Both the position numbers and the translations under genes were made by a program. Of a stretch of 64,000 bases of DNA, positions 52,892-60,485 are shown in pieces (position 1 is the first letter of the stretch; each line of letters begins with the position of its first letter). The DNA lies in the NCBI RefSeq assembly GCF_000696095.1, contig NZ_BAYX01000009.1, positions 124,001 through 188,000 on the forward strand, written 5' to 3'. The notes beneath the pieces are model-generated. The model searched no databases. It saw only the letters and a program-made list of their open reading frames with translations, and was not told where the DNA came from. Source of the DNA: Rhizobium rhizogenes NBRC 13257. GTDB lineage: Bacteria > Pseudomonadota > Alphaproteobacteria > Rhizobiales > Rhizobiaceae.

Positions 52892-54403
52892 TCAGCCGGC
52901 AAGGTGGAGCAGACAGCCGGCCAAAGCGGAGACGCCGAGCACGGTCGCCACGCCCGCCTTCTGGCGGAAGACCAGCACGACGGCGAGTATAAAAAGCAGC
53001 AGCGCCGAGACGTCGATCGTCGCCCAAGCCGGCCAGGCGATGCCGGCGATGGGGACATTGACGTAGTCGCTACCCTGAACCCCGACACGACGGCTCCAAA
53101 GGACCAGCCGGCCGACATCGGCAAAGAGCACATGCAGGCCGAACCAGAGCGACAGATTGGCCATGACGCCGACGATCGCCGCCGTGATGGCGGCAAGGGC
53201 GGCCGACAGACCGGCGTGACCGCGCAACCGCTCGATATAGGGTGCTCCGGCAAAGATGAAGAGGAAGCTCGGCGCAAACGTCGCCCAGGCCGCGAGACTG
53301 GCGCCGAGGAAGCCCGCCGTCAGCGGGTCGAAACCGAAGGGATTGCGGAAACCGGCCATGAAGCCGACGAAACAGAGAACCAGCACCAGAGGCCCCGGCG
53401 TCGTCTCCGCCAGCGCCAGCCCGTCCAGCATCTCGCCCGGCTTCAGCCAGGCATAGTGCTGCACGGCCGTCTGCGCCACATAGGCCAGCACCGCATAGGC
53501 GCCGCCGAAGGTGACGACAGCCATGCGGGAGAAGAAGGAGAAGATCGCGCCGAAGACATTGGTTTCGCCGCTCAGCGTTTCAGCGATGATGTCCTTCGGA
53601 CCGTCCCAGCCGTGGATCAGCAATAGCGGCGCCTGCCAGATCGCCAGCCAGCACAAAAGGGTGAGAAGGGTTTTCCGCACGCGGACACTTCGCAGAAGGC
53701 TTTTGCCGGTGCCCGTAAGCGAAAACCGAGGCAATCGCGGTCGCCATTGATCGTCGCGGTAGACGCGGTGGAGCACCCGGCCGTAGCCCGCAAGACCGGC
53801 CAGAAGCACCACCAGCGGGAACGGCAGGTCGAAGACGAACAGCAGCACGAAGCTGGTGATGGCGACGCCGACGTGAAACCGCGTCTTCAGCGCCCGGCTG
53901 CTCAGCCGCATCAGCGCCTGCAGCACGATTGCCAGCACGCCGGCCTTGATGCCGAAGAAGACGATCGCCAACAGGCTGGTGTCGTGAAACAGCGCATAGA
54001 AGGCCGACAGCGCCAGGATGACGGCAAAGCCCGGCAGGATGAACAGGAGCCCCGCAACCAAGCCACCGCGCCAACCATGCAGCAGCCAGCCAATATAGGT
54101 GGCAAGCTGCTGCGCCTCCGGTCCCGGCAGCAGCATGCAGTAGCTCAGCGCATGCAGGAAGCGCTCCTCATCGACCCAGCGCTTCTCGTCGACCAGAACG
54201 CGATGCATCAGCGCGATCTGCCCGGCGGGGCCGCCAAAGCTCAGAATACCGATGCGCGCCCAGACGCGTATAGCCTCAGAAAAGACCGGTTTAGGCGCTA
54301 TGTCGCCCGTCGTCGAAACTCCGGCCGCGCCAGTCAACGCTCTCTGCCTTCGCTTTTTGCTGAAAAATTCGTCACGAGCGTCCTTGACTCGTTTGGAGCC
54401 CAA
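52892..54403 (-). CDS. chrA: two-domain chromate efflux transporter
   Basis: A 503-residue CHR-family protein with two homologous halves. The first has SFGGPAGQIALMHRVLVDEK, then LLPGPEAQQLATYIGW; the second has TFGGAYAVLAYVAQ and AETTPGPLVLVLCFVGF. Long-chain ChrA proteins export chromate (or take up sulfate-like anions). No ATG fits; TTG at 54403 (GGAG upstream) and TTG at 54337 are options. The former lies within the groES promoter. Confidence 0.85.
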   Translation of the reverse strand: MGSKRVKDARDEFFSKKRRQRALTGAAGVSTTGDIAPKPVFSEAIRVWARIGILSFGGPAGQIALMHRVLVDEKRWVDEERFLHALSYCMLLPGPEAQQLATYIGWLLHGWRGGLVAGLLFILPGFAVILALSAFYALFHDTSLLAIVFFGIKAGVLAIVLQALMRLSSRALKTRFHVGVAITSFVLLFVFDLPFPLVVLLAGLAGYGRVLHRVYRDDQWRPRLPRFSLTGTGKSLLRSVRVRKTLLTLLCWLAIWQAPLLLIHGWDGPKDIIAETLSGETNVFGAIFSFFSRMAVVTFGGAYAVLAYVAQTAVQHYAWLKPGEMLDGLALAETTPGPLVLVLCFVGFMAGFRNPFGFDPLTAGFLGASLAAWATFAPSFLFIFAGAPYIERLRGHAGLSAALAAITAAIVGVMANLSLWFGLHVLFADVGRLVLWSRRVGVQGSDYVNVPIAGIAWPAWATIDVSALLLFILAVVLVFRQKAGVATVLGVSALAGCLLHLAG

Positions 54404-54412
54404 CCCTAAATC
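54384..54412 (+). promoter_or_regulatory. groESL promoter
   Basis: TTGACT (54384-54389), 17 nt, TAAATC (54407-54412). The wider sequence CTTGACT...CCCTAAAT also fits the alphaproteobacterial RpoH type. The predicted start coincides with the CIRCE element. Confidence 0.6.
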
Positions 54413-54419
54413 TCCGTCG

Positions 54420-54446
54420 CTAGCACTCGCCGAGGCTGAGTGCTAA
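54420..54446. promoter_or_regulatory. CIRCE element (HrcA operator) of groESL
   Basis: CTAGCACTC-N9-GAGTGCTAA, differing from consensus TTAGCACTC-N9-GAGTGCTAA at one base. It lies between the groES promoter and the groES gene. HrcA repressor binding here is well established for the motif. Confidence 0.9.
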
Positions 54447-54504
54447 CAAGCCCCATACGGATCCCCCGCTGATCCGTGAAGTCATTTGATCGAGGGATTA
54501 GACA

Positions 54505-54801
54505 ATGGCAAGCACCAATTTCCGCCCCCTTCATGACCGTGTCGTCGTTCGTCGCGTCGAGTCTGAAGAAAAGACCAAGGGTGGCATCATCATTCCGGAC
54601 ACCGCCAAGGAAAAGCCGCAGGAAGGCGAAATCGTCGCCGTCGGCTCTGGCGCCCGCGATGAATCCGGCAAGGTCGTAGCACTCGACGTCAAGGTTGGCG
54701 ATCGCGTTCTGTTCGGCAAGTGGTCCGGCACCGAAGTCAAGCTCAACGGCGAAGACCTTCTGATCATGAAGGAAGCCGACATCATGGGCATCATCGGCTA
54801 A
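54505..54801 (+). CDS. groES: co-chaperonin GroES
   Basis: A 98-residue protein forming the heptameric lid of GroEL. RPLHDRVVVRRVESEEKTKG with the mobile-loop region GGIIIPDTAKEKPQEG is clearly the family. It has a good GAGGG ribosome site. It is the first gene of the groESL operon, under CIRCE control; groEL follows after 75 nt. Confidence 0.97.
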   Translation: MASTNFRPLHDRVVVRRVESEEKTKGGIIIPDTAKEKPQEGEIVAVGSGARDESGKVVALDVKVGDRVLFGKWSGTEVKLNGEDLLIMKEADIMGIIG

Positions 54802-54876
54802 TCTAGCCGGTTCCCCTTTTCCGATACAGCTGACGGGCCATAAACCCGGACAACGCGAATTCAGGAGTTTCAAACA

Positions 54877-56517
54877 ATGGCAGCTAAAGAAGTAAAATTC
54901 GGCCGCAGCGCCCGCGAAAAGATGCTTCGTGGCGTCGACATCCTCGCTGACGCAGTGAAGGTCACGCTCGGCCCGAAGGGTCGTAACGTCGTTATCGACA
55001 AGTCCTTCGGCGCTCCGCGCATCACCAAGGACGGCGTCACCGTCGCCAAGGAAATCGAACTCGAAGACAAGTTCGAAAACATGGGCGCCCAGATGGTCCG
55101 CGAAGTTGCTTCGAAGACCAACGACATCGCCGGCGACGGCACCACGACCGCAACCGTTCTCGCCCAGGCCATCGTTCGCGAAGGCGCCAAGGCAGTTGCA
55201 GCCGGCATGAACCCGATGGACCTGAAGCGCGGCATCGATCTCGCCGTTGCTGAAGTCGTCAAGGATCTCCAGGCCAAGGCCAAGAAGATCAACACTTCGG
55301 AAGAAGTCGCACAGGTCGGCACCATCTCCGCAAACGGCGAAAAGCAGATCGGTCTCGATATTGCTGAAGCCATGCAGAAGGTCGGTAACGAAGGCGTCAT
55401 CACGGTTGAAGAAGCCAAGACCGCCGAAACCGAACTCGAAGTCGTCGAAGGCATGCAGTTCGACCGCGGCTACCTCAGCCCCTACTTCGTGACCAACCCG
55501 GAAAAGATGATCGCCGACCTCGAAGACGCGTTCATCCTGCTCCACGAGAAGAAGCTCTCGAACCTGCAGGCCATGCTTCCGGTTCTGGAAGCCGTCGTTC
55601 AGACCGGCAAGCCGCTCCTCATCATCGCTGAAGACGTCGAAGGCGAAGCTCTTGCTACGCTCGTCGTCAACAAGCTGCGCGGTGGTCTGAAGATCGCTGC
55701 TGTCAAGGCTCCTGGCTTCGGCGACCGCCGCAAGGCCATGCTGGAAGACATCGCCATCCTGACGGGCGGCACTGTCATCTCCGAAGACCTCGGCATCAAG
55801 CTCGAGTCGGTTACCCTCGACATGCTCGGCCGTTCCAAGAAGGTTTCGATCTCCAAGGAAAACACCACGATCGTCGACGGTGCTGGCCAGAAGTCCGACA
55901 TCGAAGGCCGCGTTGCTCAGATCAAGGCTCAGATCGAAGAAACCACCTCTGACTACGACCGCGAAAAGCTGCAGGAACGTCTTGCCAAGCTCGCTGGCGG
56001 CGTTGCCGTTATCCGCGTTGGCGGCTCGACGGAAATCGAAGTCAAGGAAAAGAAGGACCGCATCGACGACGCTCTGAACGCGACGCGTGCTGCTGTTCAG
56101 GAAGGCATCGTACCGGGCGGCGGCACGGCTCTGCTGCGCTCCTCCGTCAAGATCACCGTCAAGGGTGAAAACGACGACCAGGAAGCCGGCGTCAACATCG
56201 TTCGTCGCGCTCTGCAGGCTCCTTGCCGCCAGATCGCTGAAAACGCTGGTGATGAAGCCTCCATCGTTGTCGGCAAGATCCTCGACAAGAACGAAGACAA
56301 CTGGGGCTACAACGCTCAGACGGGCGTCTACGGCGACATGATCGCCATGGGCATCGTCGACCCGGTCAAGGTCGTTCGCACGGCTCTGCAGGACGCAGCT
56401 TCGGTTGCTTCGCTGCTGATCACCACCGAAGCCATGATTGCCGAGCTGCCGAAGAAGGACGCTCCTGGCGGCATGCCAGGCGGCATGGGCGGCATGGGTG
56501 GAATGGACATGATGTAA
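54877..56517 (+). CDS. groEL: chaperonin GroEL
   Basis: A 546-residue 60-kDa chaperonin subunit. Conserved: TLGPKGRNVVIDKSFGAP, the ATPase DGTTTATVLAQAI, VEEAKTAETELEVVEGMQFD and the C-terminal Gly-Gly-Met repeats (GGMGGMGGMDMM). Rhizobia usually carry several groEL copies; this one sits with groES and a CIRCE site, as expected for the main heat-shock copy. Confidence 0.98.
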   Translation: MAAKEVKFGRSAREKMLRGVDILADAVKVTLGPKGRNVVIDKSFGAPRITKDGVTVAKEIELEDKFENMGAQMVREVASKTNDIAGDGTTTATVLAQAIVREGAKAVAAGMNPMDLKRGIDLAVAEVVKDLQAKAKKINTSEEVAQVGTISANGEKQIGLDIAEAMQKVGNEGVITVEEAKTAETELEVVEGMQFDRGYLSPYFVTNPEKMIADLEDAFILLHEKKLSNLQAMLPVLEAVVQTGKPLLIIAEDVEGEALATLVVNKLRGGLKIAAVKAPGFGDRRKAMLEDIAILTGGTVISEDLGIKLESVTLDMLGRSKKVSISKENTTIVDGAGQKSDIEGRVAQIKAQIEETTSDYDREKLQERLAKLAGGVAVIRVGGSTEIEVKEKKDRIDDALNATRAAVQEGIVPGGGTALLRSSVKITVKGENDDQEAGVNIVRRALQAPCRQIAENAGDEASIVVGKILDKNEDNWGYNAQTGVYGDMIAMGIVDPVKVVRTALQDAASVASLLITTEAMIAELPKKDAPGGMPGGMGGMGGMDMM

Positions 56518-56568
56518 TAAGGCCTTAGCCTTATTACGACTGTTCAATCCGGCATCCGGAATTGACGA

Positions 56569-56594
56569 AGGGCGGCTCTCGGGCCGCCCTTTTT
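56569..56594 (+). terminator. intrinsic terminator of groESL
   Basis: AGGGCGGC-N6-GCCGCCCT (56569-56590) followed by TTTTT (56590-56594), 50 nt after groEL. Confidence 0.9.
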
Positions 56595-56948
56595 ATTTGC
56601 GCCAAATCGGTTACGATACTTGCAACATAAGATTTCATACCTGTGGGAATTTACAGAGTTTGCCCCATTGCTGTTTTCGGAAAAGCTCCTATAAATCGCA
56701 GCGCAGCGATTTGAGTGGGGGTTGCTGATAAAAGTATGATTTCTACTTGATTTCAGCGCATGATGCGCAATTTGGTATGATCATAACCTTTTTGATAGAT
56801 AATACGCGTAGATTTATTACTTAAGTTAACTTGGTGAACTAAGTTGGCGGTCCGAAAGTACGCCCACAGCGGATGTATTTGGCGCGGAGGTGGCTTCGCC
56901 AGCCAGTAGCTGTGGCAATATGCGGAGCACCGCTCCGCCCAATAGTGC
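56595..56948. other. AT-rich intergenic region after groESL with palindromes
   Basis: About 350 nt with clearly higher A+T than its surroundings and no supportable gene. It contains AAATCGC-N6-GCGATTT (56693-56712), GCGCAT-G-ATGCGC (56756-56768) and AAGTTAACTT near 56824. A small minus-strand frame (89 codons) exists but shows no conservation cues. Confidence 0.45.
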
Positions 56949-57452
56949 ATGGAATTTCGATTGAAGCGCGCGCAGGGGAACCCGCGCCTCAAGTTGGGGA
57001 ACATCTTGTTCAAGATCGCCAAAGCCAGCCTTGCCGCACCTTTTGCTCCGGGATCCCTGGAGTTCGACGGTCACGATCCCGATCTTCTGGCGCAGTTCTG
57101 CGTCACCGAAGGCTGGACCGGCGATCTGGCGAGCGGCATCATCAAGCTCGGCCAGTGGAGCACCATGCTGCATGGGCTGACCTCATCGGAATGCGGGCTG
57201 TTGAGCCTGATGCATTGCTACGACGCCAATGACCGCGCCCGTATCCTCGACCTGTTCGAGCAGGCGGCGACCACCTCCTCCAGCTTCTGCTATTCCACCA
57301 TGGTGCTTGGCAGCTCCGGGCATCGCCAACCGATCTTCTGCGTCGGCGAGTCGATCGGTACGGAAGGGAAACACGCCGGCAGCATGGTGGGCGTCTTCCT
57401 GTTCCCGCGCTTCAAGCTGGAACCGGGCAGCCAGCTGGCGGCTCGGCAGTAG
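56949..57452 (+). CDS. single PAS-like domain protein
   Basis: A 167-residue soluble protein. From about residue 52 the pattern fits a PAS_3-type fold: EGWTGDLASGIIKLGQWSTM, ECGLLSLMHCYDANDRARIL (compare LIHPEDRxxV), then strands in FCYSTMVLG, IFCVGESIG and SMVGVFLFP. No output domain is attached. It would be a sensor or ligand-binding module acting by protein contact; this is inference. The start is weak (no Shine-Dalgarno). It lies after the AT-rich region downstream of groESL. Confidence 0.6.
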   Translation: MEFRLKRAQGNPRLKLGNILFKIAKASLAAPFAPGSLEFDGHDPDLLAQFCVTEGWTGDLASGIIKLGQWSTMLHGLTSSECGLLSLMHCYDANDRARILDLFEQAATTSSSFCYSTMVLGSSGHRQPIFCVGESIGTEGKHAGSMVGVFLFPRFKLEPGSQLAARQ

Positions 57453-57466
57453 AGGCCTGGACGCAA

Positions 57467-57492
57467 AAGGCCGATCCTTTCGGACCGGCCTT
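57467..57492. terminator. bidirectional terminator between the PAS-like and GST genes
   Basis: AAGGCCGATCC-TTTC-GGACCGGCCTT, an 11-bp stem with one A-C mismatch, 15 nt past the PAS-like stop and 25 nt past the GST stop. T-runs are short. Confidence 0.6.
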
Positions 57493-57517
57493 CGATCTCA
57501 CGCGGACAAGTTCAACA

Positions 57518-58225
57518 TCAATCCCGCTTCGGAATATTCAGCCCGCGCTGGCTCGCCGGGCGGGCAGTCGAGCGCTCGACCCAGTCCATGACCGAAGGGA
57601 AGCTTGCGAGTTCGAGGACATCACGGCCGCCGTAGAAGACGTCGACGCCGCGAACCCAGGGGAAGGTGGTGATGTCGGCGATGGTGTATTCGTCGCCCAT
57701 GATCCACTGACGACCCTTCAGGCGGTCTTCCAGGACGCTGAGCAGACGTTTGGCCTCATCGCGGTAGCGTTCCACCGGATAGGAATTGTTGGCGACCTTG
57801 TCGGCGGCGAATTTGAAGAAGTGGCCGAATTGGCCGAACATCGGACCTATGCCGCCCATCTGGAAGAACACCCATTGCAGCACCTCGTAGCGCCCGGCCG
57901 CGTCCTTCGGCATGAGCTTGCCGGTCTTTTCGGCGAGATAGACGAGGATGGCGCCGGATTCGAACAGGCCGATCGGCTTGCCGCCGGGACCGTTGGGATC
58001 AATGATCGCCGGAATGCGGCCGTTCGGGTTCAGCGAAATGAACTCCGGCGATTTCTGGTCGTTGGTGCCGAAGGAAATCAGATGCGGCTCGTAGGGGAGT
58101 TCAAGTTCCTCGAGCGCGATCGAAACCTTGACGCCGTTCGGCGTCGGCAGAGAGTAGAGCTGGATGATGTCAGGATTGCTGGCGGGCCAGCGCTTTGTGA
58201 TCGGAAATGAGGAGAGATCGGCCAT
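57518..58225 (-). CDS. nu-class glutathione S-transferase (YghU/YfcG-like)
   Basis: A 235-residue GST. The N-terminal thioredoxin domain has IQLYSLPTPNGVKVSIALEE with the Thr/Asn active site of the nu class, SLNPNGRIPAI with the cis-proline, and FESGAILVYLAEK for the glutathione gamma-glutamyl site. A helical domain follows (DEYTIADITTFPWVRG). Nu-class GSTs bind two GSH or GS-SG and act as disulfide-bond reductases or peroxidases. Start at 58225, after AAGGA. It is divergent from doxX. Confidence 0.9.
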   Translation of the reverse strand: MADLSSFPITKRWPASNPDIIQLYSLPTPNGVKVSIALEELELPYEPHLISFGTNDQKSPEFISLNPNGRIPAIIDPNGPGGKPIGLFESGAILVYLAEKTGKLMPKDAAGRYEVLQWVFFQMGGIGPMFGQFGHFFKFAADKVANNSYPVERYRDEAKRLLSVLEDRLKGRQWIMGDEYTIADITTFPWVRGVDVFYGGRDVLELASFPSVMDWVERSTARPASQRGLNIPKRD

Positions 58226-58320
58226 AAGGGGTTTCCTTCCGAAAATTATGATTTGGCAGTGAATTCGCGCCACCATAACCGATAGCGCGTGGATGGGAAG
58301 AGTGATCGAAGAGTGTCACT

Positions 58321-58337
58321 GTTCAACAATAGTGAAC
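58321..58337. promoter_or_regulatory. LysR-type palindrome between GST and DoxX genes
   Basis: GTTCA-N7-TGAAC is perfect and holds the T-N11-A core of LysR-type operators. It lies in the 215-nt divergent region, about 95 nt from the GST start and 100 nt from doxX. No LysR gene is adjacent, so the binder is unknown. Confidence 0.4.
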
Positions 58338-58440
58338 TAATCGTGCGCAGTTGTTTATCTTTCCAACCACAGCGAAATCGCGAATAGATGGTTCCAGAAA
58401 TCGTCACTCACAGTGCCGACCACCCTTACCGGAGACCGTC

Positions 58441-58884
58441 ATGTCCAACACCAATAATGTCATCATCCTCGTGGCGCGCATCCTGCTCGCCTTCATGTTC
58501 ATCTTCGCCGGCTTCGGCAAGCTGACCGATCCGGCCGGCACCGCCGGCATGATCGCTGGCGCCGGCATGCCCGCCGCCACGCTTCTCACCTATCTCGCCG
58601 GCGCCTTCGAATTCATCACCGGCGTCTGCGTTCTCCTCGGCTTCCAGATCCGCATCGTCGGCTGGCTGCTTGCCGCCTTCTGCATCTTCACCGGCATCGT
58701 CTTCCACCTGCCGACCGTCAACGTTCCGGATTTCCCGGCCGCCGCCAATGGCTGGATCAACGGACTGAACTTCGTCAACTTCCTGAAGAACGTCACGCTC
58801 GCCGGCGCCTACATCATGCTCGCCACCAACGGCCCGGGCGTCTATTCGCTCGACGCACGCCGCGGCACCTACGCTACCGCCTGA
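58441..58884 (+). CDS. DoxX family membrane protein
   Basis: A 147-residue protein with four membrane helices: ILVARILLAFMFIFAGFGKL, TYLAGAFEFITGVCVLLGF, GWLLAAFCIFTGIVFHL and FLKNVTLAGAYIML. The DoxX/YqjF group is linked to redox stress and membrane thiol control. Start at 58441 has GGAG upstream. It is divergent from a GST, a common pairing. Confidence 0.88.
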   Translation: MSNTNNVIILVARILLAFMFIFAGFGKLTDPAGTAGMIAGAGMPAATLLTYLAGAFEFITGVCVLLGFQIRIVGWLLAAFCIFTGIVFHLPTVNVPDFPAAANGWINGLNFVNFLKNVTLAGAYIMLATNGPGVYSLDARRGTYATA

Positions 58885-58910
58885 TCGCCAGATACCTCCC
58901 AGACCAAAAG

Positions 58911-58938
58911 AGCCCGCCGTTTCAACGGCGGGCTTTTT
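58911..58938 (+). terminator. intrinsic terminator after doxX
   Basis: GCCCGCCG-TTTCAA-CGGCGGGC followed by TTTTT, 27 nt after the doxX stop. Confidence 0.9.
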
Positions 58939-59028
58939 CGTGGCTGTATCGATGAAACGAGGTTCGGCCTTGAAGCGTGATACGATCGAGACTATCTTAC
59001 TTTTGTCTTACACCAAGGATTCAGGTCG

Positions 59029-59304
59029 ATGGCGCACGCCGAACAGATCATCACGACCGTCTCGACCAAGGGACAAGTCATCTTGCCGAAAGCCATACGC
59101 CAACGGCACGAATGGGATGCCGGTACGCGGCTGATCGTCGAAGAAACTGCGGACGGCGTGCTGTTGAAGCTGGCACCCGCCTTCGCCGCGACTCGGCCGG
59201 ATGAGGTATTTGGACTGCTGCCCTTCAAGGGCGAGCCGAAATCCCTCGAAGACATGGAGGCCGGCGTGCTGGCCGAAGCCCAACGCCGCCATGATCGCTA
59301 TTGA
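59029..59304 (+). CDS. AbrB/MazE-type antitoxin
   Basis: A 91-residue protein with the swapped-hairpin AbrB/SpoVT motif ITTVSTKGQVILPKAIRQRH, then EWDAGTRLIVEETADGVLLK. The C-terminal tail of about 45 residues should wrap the toxin. It overlaps the PIN-domain gene by 14 nt, the typical antitoxin-toxin order, and probably represses their joint promoter. Confidence 0.85.
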   Translation: MAHAEQIITTVSTKGQVILPKAIRQRHEWDAGTRLIVEETADGVLLKLAPAFAATRPDEVFGLLPFKGEPKSLEDMEAGVLAEAQRRHDRY

Positions 59305-59680
59305 TACCAATCTGATCGTTCGCTACCTGACCGGCGATCATCCCGAACAATCCCCGCGTGCCCGGGGGATCGTTGACGGCCAGGCCATCTTCGTTGCCGC
59401 TACCGTCGTGCTCGAAGTTGAATGGGTACTGCGCAGCACATACGGCTATCGCCCGACCGACGTCGCTCGCGCACTGAGAGCCTTCGGCGGCCTTCCCACC
59501 GTGACGGTGGAGGACGCCGCCCTTGTCGCGGCAGCGCTCGAACTGGCCGAAAAAGGGATGGATTTCGCCGACGCGCTGCATCTCGGCCGATCAGCACATT
59601 GCGAGGGCTTCGTTACCTTCGACCGGAAATTGGTGAAGGTGGCCAAAGCGGCCGGCTATGAGAGCGTCAGGGAGGCGTGA
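59291..59680 (+). CDS. PIN-domain ribonuclease toxin (VapC-like)
   Basis: A 129-residue PIN-fold RNase. The acidic site is recognisable: Asp5 in MIAIDTNLIVRYL, Glu in VLEVEWVL, Asp in DFADALHL and Asp in FVTFDRKLV. Family members cut tRNA or rRNA and are checked by the paired antitoxin. The start at 59291 lies inside the antitoxin gene; longer frames upstream do not resemble the family. Confidence 0.87.
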   Translation: MIAIDTNLIVRYLTGDHPEQSPRARGIVDGQAIFVAATVVLEVEWVLRSTYGYRPTDVARALRAFGGLPTVTVEDAALVAAALELAEKGMDFADALHLGRSAHCEGFVTFDRKLVKVAKAAGYESVREA

Positions 59681-59771
59681 CGAATGCCAGGATGGCTCGC
59701 TATACGTCAGCCAGCGAGCTTATCGAAGCATAGGAAGCGCAATCGGAAGCAGACAAGCAAGGTGCTATTCG

Positions 59772-60485
59772 TCAGGTATCGCTGCTCTTCGGTCCCGCAT
59801 TTTGCACCGCAGCGATAATCCGCTGAACCATGGGATCGCCCTCGTGGCTCTCCTTGCGCGCACGCACAAGGCAGGCCTCGGAGCGCAGGATGATGCCGTC
59901 GGAGAGGATCTTCAGATGGTTCGCCTTCAGCGTCGAGCCGGTAGAGGTGATATCGACGATGATATCGGCCGAGCCGGAAGCCGGCGCACCTTCGGTTGCC
60001 CCCAGGCTCTCGACGATGCGATAGAGTTGGATGCCATGCTGGCTGGAGAAGAACTGCTGCGTCAGCCGCCAGTATTTGGTGGCAACCGTCAGCCTGCGGC
60101 CATGGCGGGTGCGGAAATCGGCGGCGACATCGCCAAGATCGGCCATGGTATCGACATCGAGCCAGATATCCGGCACGGCGACCACGACATCGGCGTGGCC
60201 GAACCCGAGGCGAGCGCAGAATTCGACGCGACGGTCGGCATCCGCGAGGCCTTCGCGCACCAGATCCTCGCCGGTGACGCCGAAATCGACGCTGCCACTG
60301 CCGATCTCGCGCGAGATTTCCGAGGCAGACAGGAAGGCTACCTCGACATCATCCCAGCCTTCGATGCGGCCACGATAGGAGCGGTCATTGCCGACGGCGA
60401 CGATGGGCATGCCGGCGCGTTCGAAGATCGCGGAGCAATCATCCTTCATCCGGCCCTTGGAGGGAAGCGCAATGGTGATGGTCAT
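59772..60485 (-). CDS. hisG: ATP phosphoribosyltransferase, short form
   Basis: A 237-residue short-form HisG, catalytic part of the first step of histidine synthesis. It has ITIALPSKGRMKDD, VDFGVTGEDLVREG and the phosphate loop VDITSTGSTLKAN. Short HisG lacks the regulatory C-terminal domain and needs HisZ, encoded just upstream with a 1-nt overlap (ATGA). Most other his genes lie elsewhere. Confidence 0.95.
   Translation of the reverse strand: MTITIALPSKGRMKDDCSAIFERAGMPIVAVGNDRSYRGRIEGWDDVEVAFLSASEISREIGSGSVDFGVTGEDLVREGLADADRRVEFCARLGFGHADVVVAVPDIWLDVDTMADLGDVAADFRTRHGRRLTVATKYWRLTQQFFSSQHGIQLYRIVESLGATEGAPASGSADIIVDITSTGSTLKANHLKILSDGIILRSEACLVRARKESHEGDPMVQRIIAAVQNAGPKSSDT

Noticed and set aside
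54406..56547. 713-codon minus-strand frame opposite groESL
   Set aside because: Antisense shadow of highly biased chaperonin codons.
56753..57022. 89-codon minus-strand frame overlapping the PAS-like gene
   Set aside because: No conserved features, Cys/Tyr/Trp-rich composition typical of a non-coding frame.
58370..58395. GGAAC-N16-CGCT on the minus strand before the GST gene as an EcfG promoter
   Set aside because: The -10 lacks the essential TT pair.
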